Part shown: in pieces, positions 6,467-12,203 of the stretch | Layout of the letters: each line of letters begins with the position of its first letter | Position numbering within the stretch: the first letter of the stretch is position 1 | Source: Anaerolineales bacterium UBA4823 | GTDB taxonomy: Bacteria; Chloroflexota; Anaerolineae; Anaerolineales; UBA4823 | Reading direction: 5' to 3' | DNA: 12,203 bases | Assembly (NCBI GenBank): GCA_002402275.1 | Contig: DHFN01000039.1 | Location: 1 to 12,203, forward strand | Made by a program: the position numbers and the translations under genes | Notes under the pieces: model-generated | The model's input: the letters and a program-made list of their open reading frames with translations, nothing else | Told to the model about the DNA's origin: nothing | Database searches by the model: none

Positions 6467-7456
6467 ATGCCTGAAGTACTCCTTGATGTTCAAGACCTTG
6501 AGACTCAGTTTCGTACTTCTGATGGGATAGTTTATGCAGTAAATGGTGTCTCGTTCCATTTACAAGAGGGAGAAACACTTGGTATAGTGGGGGAAAGTGG
6601 CTGCGGTAAAAGCGTCACCATGTTGTCGTTATTAAGATTGATCCCATCTCCTCCCGGAAAAATTGCAAATGGTAAGGCGTTATTTTTAGGACAAGATTTG
6701 CTGACCATCAGTGATGAAGCTGTTCGCCAAATACGAGGTGGACAGATCAGTATGATCTTCCAGGATCCAATGACTTCCTTCAACCCTGTTTTAACCATTG
6801 GACGACAGGTATCTGAACCCCTTGAAATCCATTTAGGGATGAGTCACAAAGAAGCGCTTAATCGTGTAGTTGAATTATTGGATTTGGTGGGAATCCCTAA
6901 TGCCCAAGACCGCATCAACGATTATCCCCATCAATTCTCTGGAGGGATGCGCCAACGGGTGATGATCGCCATGGCGTTATCTTGTAATCCGCAAATTTTG
7001 ATTGCTGATGAACCAACCACAGCTTTGGATGTAACCATTCAAGCCCAAATCGTTGAACTTGTCAAACGGCTCAGAGATGAAGTGGGTATGTCGGTAATTT
7101 GGATTACTCATGACTTGGGTATCATCGCTGGATTAGCTGATCGGGTAGCGGTTATGTACGGAGGATATATTATAGAAGAAGCGCCGGTCAAGGAGCTCTA
7201 CAGTCATCCGCAGCATCCTTATACGATCGGTCTATTAGGCAGTTTACCTCGTTTGGATCGAAAACAACACCACCGATTAACTTCGATTGATGGTTTACCA
7301 CCAGTCCTTTATGAAAAACCGCACTATTGTCCATTTGCACCGCGCTGCAAATTTGCAGTAGAAAAATGCAGGAAAGAAAACCCAAGTTTGGAAAAATATG
7401 ATACCTCACATTATTTAGCATGTTGGGTAGACACTGAGACGGGGAGTGAACGGTGA
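6467..7456 (+). CDS. dppD: ABC importer ATPase, DppD/OppD family
   Basis: One of two ATPases that power a peptide/nickel-class importer from the cytoplasmic face. The 329 residues carry Walker A GESGCGKS (42-49), the Q-loop Q99 in FQDPM, the signature SGGMRQR (158-164), Walker B ILIADEP (177-183) and the switch histidine H215. The C-terminal oligopeptide-transporter extension contains HPYT (250-253) and the cysteine set C288, C294, C301 and C319. A related cysteine set binds an iron-sulfur cluster in mycobacterial OppD, as I recall. The ATG at 6467 is preceded by AAAGGA (6453-6458). An ATG four bases upstream (6463) is in another frame and stops after three codons. The stop codon overlaps the next gene's start. 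The symbol denotes the family, not a proven dipeptide substrate. Confidence 0.93.
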   Translation: MPEVLLDVQDLETQFRTSDGIVYAVNGVSFHLQEGETLGIVGESGCGKSVTMLSLLRLIPSPPGKIANGKALFLGQDLLTISDEAVRQIRGGQISMIFQDPMTSFNPVLTIGRQVSEPLEIHLGMSHKEALNRVVELLDLVGIPNAQDRINDYPHQFSGGMRQRVMIAMALSCNPQILIADEPTTALDVTIQAQIVELVKRLRDEVGMSVIWITHDLGIIAGLADRVAVMYGGYIIEEAPVKELYSHPQHPYTIGLLGSLPRLDRKQHHRLTSIDGLPPVLYEKPHYCPFAPRCKFAVEKCRKENPSLEKYDTSHYLACWVDTETGSER

Positions 7457-8448
7457 TGACGAACGACAACGTTTTGCTTAGAGTAGAAGATCTGGTTAAA
7501 CACTTCCCGATTAATCAAGGGATCATCATTCAGAGGCAAGTAGGAGCAGTTCATGCGGTTGATGGGATTTCTTTCGATATCCATCGCAGTGAGACGCTTG
7601 GATTGGTGGGAGAATCAGGCTGCGGGAAATCCACTACCGGGCGAACGATTTTACAACTTTATCGTCCCACTTCGGGACATGTCTATTTTGATGAAATTGA
7701 TTTAGTTAATCTAAAAGGAAATGATCTCAGGAAAATGCGCCGGCGGATGCAGATGATCTTCCAGGACCCGTATGCCAGCCTGAATCCCCGCATGACTGTG
7801 GGTGAGATCATTGGTGAACCTTTGGTTGTTCACACCATTTCACACGGTAAAGCTATCGAAAGACGAGTTGCAGAATTATTGGAATTGGTGGGGTTGAATC
7901 CAGCTTTCGCTAACCGATATCCCCATGAATTTTCGGGAGGACAACGACAAAGAATCGGGGTTGCTAGAGCCCTTGCTTTACAGCCGGATTTAATCGTCTG
8001 CGACGAACCTATCTCTGCATTGGATGTATCCATCCAAGCCCAGGTTGTCAATTTGTTGGAAGATTTACAAAAGCAATTTGGTTTAACCTATTTGTTTATT
8101 GCCCACGATTTATCTATGGTGCGGCATATCAGTAATCGTGTAGCAGTGATGTACTTGGGTATTATTGTTGAACTAGCTGAACAGAATGAACTATACGATA
8201 ATCCATACCATCCTTATACCCAAGCCTTGCTATCAGCAGTTCCCATTCCGGATCCCTCAGTAGAAGACCGCCGCAGAAGGATTATTTTGGAGGGAGACGT
8301 TCCCTCTCCAGTAAATCCTCCATCTGGCTGCCGCTTTCGGACACGTTGTAAATTTGCCAAAGAGATTTGTAGTGTTGAGAAACCGGAGTGGCGAGAAATC
8401 CAGCCTGACCATTTCGTTGCCTGTCATTTTGCTGGTGAATTAGGGTAA
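7456..8448 (+). CDS. dppF: ABC importer ATPase, DppF/OppF family
   Basis: Second ATPase of the importer, expected to pair with the preceding one in a heterodimer. In the 330-residue form, Walker A GESGCGKS is at 52-59, the Q-loop Q103 in FQDPYASLNPR, the signature SGGQRQR at 160-166, Walker B IVCDEP at 180-185 and the switch histidine H217. The C-terminal extension has HPYTQALL and cysteines C292, C298, C305 and C323, mirroring the partner ATPase. I chose the ATG at 7456, which shares its A with the upstream TGA (TGATG), a classic translational-coupling arrangement behind GGGGAG at 7441-7446. A GTG at 7453 in the same frame would add one residue. Both nucleotide sites look catalytically complete. 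The symbol is a family name; the substrate is unknown. Confidence 0.93.
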   Translation: MTNDNVLLRVEDLVKHFPINQGIIIQRQVGAVHAVDGISFDIHRSETLGLVGESGCGKSTTGRTILQLYRPTSGHVYFDEIDLVNLKGNDLRKMRRRMQMIFQDPYASLNPRMTVGEIIGEPLVVHTISHGKAIERRVAELLELVGLNPAFANRYPHEFSGGQRQRIGVARALALQPDLIVCDEPISALDVSIQAQVVNLLEDLQKQFGLTYLFIAHDLSMVRHISNRVAVMYLGIIVELAEQNELYDNPYHPYTQALLSAVPIPDPSVEDRRRRIILEGDVPSPVNPPSGCRFRTRCKFAKEICSVEKPEWREIQPDHFVACHFAGELG

Positions 8449-8462
8449 AATTAATTTTGTAA

Positions 8463-8473
8463 AAGGAGGTGAT
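8463..8473 (+). promoter_or_regulatory. Orphan 11-nt perfect Shine-Dalgarno sequence
   Basis: AAGGAGGTGAT is fully complementary to the usual 3' end of bacterial 16S rRNA, far stronger than the ribosome sites of the neighbouring genes. No credible start codon follows: a TTG at 8473 is only three bases beyond GGAGG and opens just five codons before TAA. It lies 15 bases after the dppF stop and about 100 bases before the binding-protein gene. It may be a ribosome pause or standby site, a short leader peptide's ribosome site, or a relic. Confidence 0.4.
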
Positions 8474-8572
8474 TGACAAAATTAGCATAATTATTTGAGA
8501 GTTTTGTTAATGGTTTTTTTAACCAAAAAATATCAATCCAATTAAATCTTATTTCTTTTGAGGAGAAGGTCT

Positions 8573-10402
8573 ATGCGCTCCAAATTGTTTGTTCTATTTG
8601 CGTTGCTCGTTTCAATGAGTATGGTATTGGCAGCTTGTGCACCACAACCAGCAGCCACACCAGAAAAAATTGTGGAAACCGTGATTGTCGCCGGTACTCC
8701 CCAAACAGTGGTTATCACACCCACCCCAGAACCCAAACCAGAAGGTCCTAAAGTGTTGCGGATGAGCTTTGGTTATGGGGATGTCCCAACTTTGGACCCT
8801 GCGGTTGCAGAGGATACTTCCTCGATCCAGGTTATCAACGAAGCCTTTATCGGTTTAACTCAGATCAATGAGGTAACCAACCTTGTCGAACCAGGTATGG
8901 CAACAGCCTGGGAAAGAGTCACCAACGACGACGGTACCGAAACCATAACATTCCATTTGCGCAATGATGTACCCTGGGTTCGCTGGAATGGCGAAGCAGT
9001 CGAAACAGTGAAAACCTGTGATGGTTCAGCCGATCGCATGGTTACTGCAAGTGATTTTGCTTATGGAATCCAGCGCCACCTTACACCTGCAACAGCCTCT
9101 CCGTATGCCTATCTGTTAGGCTTTGTCCTAAAAGGGGCATCCGATTTCAACAATGGTAAGACAGACGACTTTACGACCGTTGGTGTAGAAGTTGTTGATG
9201 ATCAAACCATCAAATTAACTTTTGTTGCTCCAGCCGTATATAACGAACAGATAGCTGGATTGTGGGTAGCTCGTCCCCAACCGCGTTGGGTGATCGAAGG
9301 GGATTGTGATGGTGCTGTTGAAGCTCGCGGTGAACGATGGACTGAAACCGGTTTCTTCCAAGGATATGGCCCATTCATCATGAGCGAATGGGTGCATGAT
9401 TCAACTCTAACGATCGTAAAGAATCCTTTCTGGCCTGGAACTGATAACATCCCATCACCGAAACTTGATCAGGTAGTCTTCCACATGTTAGATGAGTCAG
9501 CTGCCTTGGCAGAATACGAAGCAGGAAGTCTGGATACTGCCGCGGTGCCTGGCACCGATCTAGACCGAATTAAGTCTGATCCGGTGCTTTCTAAAGAATA
9601 CTACAATGGGGTAAACCTTTGCTCCTATTATTACGGCTACAATACAATAGCTCCCATTGTTGACGATGTACGTGTTCGCCGGGCTTTATCCATGGCAGTT
9701 GATCGCCAGAGTCTCATTGACAATGTCCTCAAGGGAGGACAAACCCCAGCCCAATGGTTTTCCCGACCAGGGTTGGCGGGTGCGCCAACACTTGAGGATC
9801 ATCCTGATCTAGGGATCAAATATGATCCCGAGAAGGCTAAGACGGAACTGCAATCCTACTTGGATGAAAAGGGATTAACTGCTGACCAGTTAGATCTCAC
9901 TCTGATGTTCAACACTTCTTCTGGTCATCAGCAAATTGCTGAAGCCATCCAGCAGATGTGGAAAGACACTCTGGGTGTCAATGTCAAGCTCGTGAATCAG
10001 GAATGGGCAGTCTACCTTGAAACAGTAAAAGGTGCAAATACCCCTCAGATTTGGCGAATGGGTTGGTGCCCAGATTATCCAGATGCAAACAACTATTTGC
10101 GTGAAGTTATGGCTTCGAATGGTTCATCTAATCCAACTGACGCTCAAGGGAAACCACTCGGTGGTTTAACCTGGTTCAACCAGCAATATGAAGACCTTGT
10201 GAAGCAGGCCGCGGTTGAAACCGATCCCCAAAAGCGGGTGGAACTCTATGCTCAGGCAGAACAGATTCTGGTGTACGATGATGCGGCGATTATCCCGATC
10301 TACTGGTATGCTAGAAACACTGTGACAAAGCCGTATGTGGTCCGCACATTCGGCACTGGTGGACAAGAAGCTTTAGAAAAGTGGGACATTCTGCCTCACT
10401 AA
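8573..10402 (+). CDS. Extracellular solute-binding lipoprotein, family 5 (peptide/nickel type)
   Basis: Captures the substrate outside the membrane and delivers it to the permeases. The 609-residue protein begins with a lipoprotein signal peptide (R2, K4, hydrophobic 5-18) and lipobox LAAC with C22 as the lipid-modified residue. A Val/Thr/Pro linker follows (about 30-60, including TPTPEPKPEG). The SBP family 5 domain spans roughly 60-530: TLDPA (73-77), TAWERVTNDDGTETITFHLRND region (111-132), ASDFAYGIQR (159-168), VRRALSMAVDRQSLIDNV (368-385) and GWCPDYPDANNYL (497-509). Beyond C22 there are four cysteines (149, 245, 350, 499), two of them in similar CDG[S/A] segments, so disulfides outside the cell are possible. 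The ATG at 8573 has AGGAG at 8561-8565. An in-frame TTG at 8558 would place arginines before the signal and lacks a ribosome site. Family ligands include peptides, nickel and opines; the ligand here cannot be assigned. Confidence 0.94.
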   Translation: MRSKLFVLFALLVSMSMVLAACAPQPAATPEKIVETVIVAGTPQTVVITPTPEPKPEGPKVLRMSFGYGDVPTLDPAVAEDTSSIQVINEAFIGLTQINEVTNLVEPGMATAWERVTNDDGTETITFHLRNDVPWVRWNGEAVETVKTCDGSADRMVTASDFAYGIQRHLTPATASPYAYLLGFVLKGASDFNNGKTDDFTTVGVEVVDDQTIKLTFVAPAVYNEQIAGLWVARPQPRWVIEGDCDGAVEARGERWTETGFFQGYGPFIMSEWVHDSTLTIVKNPFWPGTDNIPSPKLDQVVFHMLDESAALAEYEAGSLDTAAVPGTDLDRIKSDPVLSKEYYNGVNLCSYYYGYNTIAPIVDDVRVRRALSMAVDRQSLIDNVLKGGQTPAQWFSRPGLAGAPTLEDHPDLGIKYDPEKAKTELQSYLDEKGLTADQLDLTLMFNTSSGHQQIAEAIQQMWKDTLGVNVKLVNQEWAVYLETVKGANTPQIWRMGWCPDYPDANNYLREVMASNGSSNPTDAQGKPLGGLTWFNQQYEDLVKQAAVETDPQKRVELYAQAEQILVYDDAAIIPIYWYARNTVTKPYVVRTFGTGGQEALEKWDILPH

Positions 10403-10417
10403 TCTATTATTTTTTGT

Positions 10418-10440
10418 AGAGGGGAGCTTAGCTCCCCTCT
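10418..10440 (+). promoter_or_regulatory. Intercistronic hairpin without U-tract
   Basis: AGAGGGGAGCT and AGCTCCCCTCT form a perfect inverted repeat around one T, folding as a 9-bp G/C-rich stem with a five-base loop. It starts 16 bases after the stop of the binding-protein gene and ends 32 bases before the permease start. No T-run follows on the plus strand, and on the minus strand only A-rich sequence follows, so it is not a canonical intrinsic terminator. By analogy with the malE-malF hairpins it may shield the upstream message from 3' exonucleases and raise binding-protein levels over the permeases. Confidence 0.6.
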
Positions 10441-10472
10441 CTAGATGATGAAATGGATTTTGGAGAGATTGA

Positions 10473-11528
10473 ATGGGACGATATATTATCCGGCGTATAC
10501 TCTATCTGATTGTGGTTATTTTGGTTGTCTCGATGATTACATTTGGTTTAATGCATGCTATCCCGGGAGGTCCTTTTTCGAGGGAGAAAGCATTACCTGA
10601 AGAAACAATTAAAATGTTAGAAGAACGCTACCATTTAGACGACCCTCTATGGAAGCAATATGTTGATTATATCTATAACGTCCTAATTCCTCATTTCTCC
10701 ACAACTGCTCCCACCAATTCATTGCAAGATGATTTTCTGGTCAACGCCAAGATAGGAAATGTTTGGTTCCGTTGGATGAACTTTGGGCCTTCCTTCAAAT
10801 CACGGAGTCGAACTGTAAATGATATCTTTCGCGACAATCTCCCCATCTCCGCCCAATTAGGCACGATGGCTCTTATTGTGGCACTGGTGATTGGGATGCC
10901 GTTAGGTATCTTAGCTGCTTTGAAACAAAATACACCCTGGGATTATTTGGGTATGGGAGTTGCTATTTTGGGGGTATCTGTGCCTGTCATTGTACTAGGA
11001 CCTATATTTGTTTGGATATTCGGTGTGGAGTTGAAATGGTTACCACCTACCGGTTGGGGGGCGTCACCGCCCTATCTATTAGGCTTTTTACCATCTGAGT
11101 TGGGTTGGGAATTTTTTAGATATGCCATTATGCCTTCAATTGCCCTTGGTTTAGGTTCTTCAGCAATTATTGCTCGATTAACTCGAGCTACTTTATTACA
11201 GACCGTCCGGGAAGATTATATTCGCACTGCCAGAGCGAAGGGTTTACAAGAACGGCTGATTATCACCCGCCATGCTTTAAAGAATTCTTTGATCCCGGTG
11301 GTTACGATCATTGGCCCTATGTTTGCTGCTCTGGTTACCGGGACTTTCGTGACCGAGTTGATTTTTGGAATCCCCGGCATGGGAAAATATTTTGTAACCA
11401 GCATTACAAACCGAGATTACCCTGTGATCATGGGGACAATCCTTCTTTATGCGGTATTTCTGGTGATTGCAAATTTATTCGTAGATATTATTTATGCGTA
11501 TCTAGATCCACGGATCCGCTATGATTAA
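10473..11528 (+). CDS. dppB: ABC importer permease, DppB/OppB family
   Basis: First membrane subunit of the importer. The 351-residue protein starts with the family's MGRYIIRRIL and a first membrane helix (about 10-30) ending in PGGPF. Further hydrophobic segments lie at about 128-150, 158-184, 215-230, 272-295 and 318-342. The cytoplasmic EAA-type coupling loop, which docks on the ATPases, is at about 247-274 (EDYIRTARAKGL then RHALKNSLIP). The C-terminal pattern FGIPGMGKYF followed by YLDPRIRYD is typical. The periplasmic stretch 70-118 is longer than in the Escherichia coli proteins; the usual GDLG-S motif appears as NFGPSFKS (103-110) after roughly 30 extra residues. ATG at 10473 follows GGAGAG (10462-10467). 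It lies 70 bases after the binding-protein stop and 25 bases before the next permease. Symbol is family-level. Confidence 0.93.
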   Translation: MGRYIIRRILYLIVVILVVSMITFGLMHAIPGGPFSREKALPEETIKMLEERYHLDDPLWKQYVDYIYNVLIPHFSTTAPTNSLQDDFLVNAKIGNVWFRWMNFGPSFKSRSRTVNDIFRDNLPISAQLGTMALIVALVIGMPLGILAALKQNTPWDYLGMGVAILGVSVPVIVLGPIFVWIFGVELKWLPPTGWGASPPYLLGFLPSELGWEFFRYAIMPSIALGLGSSAIIARLTRATLLQTVREDYIRTARAKGLQERLIITRHALKNSLIPVVTIIGPMFAALVTGTFVTELIFGIPGMGKYFVTSITNRDYPVIMGTILLYAVFLVIANLFVDIIYAYLDPRIRYD

Positions 11529-11553
11529 TGGATTAGCAGAATAGGAAGAGATT

Positions 11554-12203
11554 ATGGCTCAAGAGACAATTGAAGTAGAATCAAAAAGTTTTTCTGGGGG
11601 AACGATTTTAACTCAAAAAAGGGAGAGCCTCTGGCTAGATGCCTGGCGGAGACTGGTACGTAATCGCGCCGCAGTTGTGGGTATTGTGACTGTGGTTCTC
11701 CTTATCCTCATGGCAATTTTTGCCCCTCAAATTGCGCCAAGCAGCTTTTCGAAACAAGTTCTTCCAGACCAAAATGTTGTTCCCCAATGGATATTAAACA
11801 TATTTCCAACCATGAAGCCGTATGCTCGCCTTTCAGGTACCTACGCCCTTGGTGCGGATTACGTTGGTAGAGATTTACTGAGCCGAATCATTTATGGAGC
11901 CAGGGTTTCACTCACCGTAGCTTTTATTGGACCTCTGATCAGTTTGTTCATTGGGATTATCTACGGCTGTATCTCTGGTTACTTTGGCGGGTGGGTGGAT
12001 AACTTGATGATGAGAGTCGTGGACGTTCTTTACGCCTTTCCAAGTTTACTTTTTATTATCCTCCTACTGGCTTTCTTCCGTTCTACTTTGACAAAATTAG
12101 AACCAGGCACATTTGCTTATACACTCAGCCAGCTTGATGCCCAAATGGGGGGAATGTTATTTATATTTATTGGGATTGGTTTAACCGCCTGGGAGACCAT
12201 GGC
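11554..12203 (+). CDS. dppC: ABC importer permease, DppC/OppC family (3' end outside the window)
   Basis: Second membrane subunit, cut by the window end after 216 complete codons; about one third of the usual protein is missing, including the EAA coupling loop. The ATG at 11554 follows AGGAAGAG (11543-11550), 25 bases after the first permease, so the two are surely cotranscribed. The N-terminus is a soluble tail of about 37 residues containing SLWLDAWRRLVRNRAAVVG, the normal entry to helix 1 (38-60), ending FAPQIAP. The family hallmark LGADYVGRDLLSRIIYGARVSL spans 99-120, followed by helix 2 (about 118-138), YFGGWVDNLMMRVVDVLYAFPSLL (143-166) and helix 3. A segment of about 25 residues after helix 3 (176-200, KLEPGTFAYTLSQLDAQMGG) is extra compared with the short loop of E. 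coli DppC. The frame is open to the last base. Confidence 0.92.
   Translation, partial: MAQETIEVESKSFSGGTILTQKRESLWLDAWRRLVRNRAAVVGIVTVVLLILMAIFAPQIAPSSFSKQVLPDQNVVPQWILNIFPTMKPYARLSGTYALGADYVGRDLLSRIIYGARVSLTVAFIGPLISLFIGIIYGCISGYFGGWVDNLMMRVVDVLYAFPSLLFIILLLAFFRSTLTKLEPGTFAYTLSQLDAQMGGMLFIFIGIGLTAWETM

Noticed and set aside
8473..8478. Perfect TTGACA considered as a -35 box for the binding-protein gene
   Set aside because: No acceptable -10 hexamer lies 15-19 bases downstream; the best position reads TGAGAG.
8511..8525. TGGTT-T5-AACCA repeat as a terminator after dppF
   Set aside because: The stem is only 5 bp, AT-rich, and followed by an A-run, not a T-run, on the plus strand.
8558..8572. 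TTG at 8558 as the start of the binding protein
   Set aside because: The ATG at 8573 has an AGGAG at the right distance and gives a standard lipoprotein signal peptide; the upstream codons translate the ribosome site itself.
10418..10440. Hairpin considered as an intrinsic terminator ending the operon after the binding protein
   Set aside because: No T-run follows the stem on the plus strand, and the permease genes that follow have no visible promoter of their own.

Overview
The window looks like an ordinary stretch of a moderately AT-rich bacterial chromosome, most likely a member of the Chloroflexota close to the Anaerolineae. This placement is inferred from style, not from a marker gene. 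The lipoprotein solute-binding protein has a Chloroflexota-type N-terminus: an LAAC lipobox, then a Val/Thr-rich stretch and a TPTPEP linker. A large secreted protein ends in an FFLPIIIR tail that I associate with exported proteins of this group, and TatA is of the short 'FGVGRISK' form. I see no rRNA, tRNA, CRISPR array, transposase, integrase or phage gene.

Layout. Positions 1-127 hold only small inverted repeats downstream of uvrA. Positions 128-3043 (minus strand) encode a complete UvrA, the DNA-damage recognition ATPase of nucleotide excision repair. It has an extended -10 promoter, and a 14-bp near-palindrome sits on the predicted transcription start. Divergent from it, 3259-5139 (plus) encodes a large secreted protein with four Asp-box repeats followed by a glycoside-hydrolase-like domain of the DUF1906/Rv2525c type. 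It converges on tatA (5156-5350, minus). A 566-bp AT-rich gene-free stretch (5351-5916) separates tatA from a divergent universal stress protein gene (5917-6336) and carries a candidate promoter for each.

From 6467 to the window edge runs one ABC importer locus of the dipeptide/oligopeptide/nickel class: two ATPases (translationally coupled by TGATG), a lipoprotein substrate-binding protein, and two permeases, the second cut off by the window end. The gaps contain an inverted repeat beside the promoter ahead of the first ATPase, an orphan very strong Shine-Dalgarno sequence ahead of the binding-protein gene, and a strong hairpin without a U-tract between the binding-protein and first permease genes. 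The hairpin could keep the binding protein at higher levels than the membrane subunits. The lipoprotein would capture substrate outside the membrane, the two permeases form the channel, and the two ATPases drive import. The substrate cannot be read from the sequence.

I looked for an undescribed system and did not find a convincing multi-gene one. The most unusual protein is the secreted Asp-box plus DUF1906 fusion. The remaining points of interest are regulatory: the uvrA operator candidate, palindromes near the uspA and transporter promoters, the orphan Shine-Dalgarno sequence, and a mini-ORF resembling the start of the permease gene.
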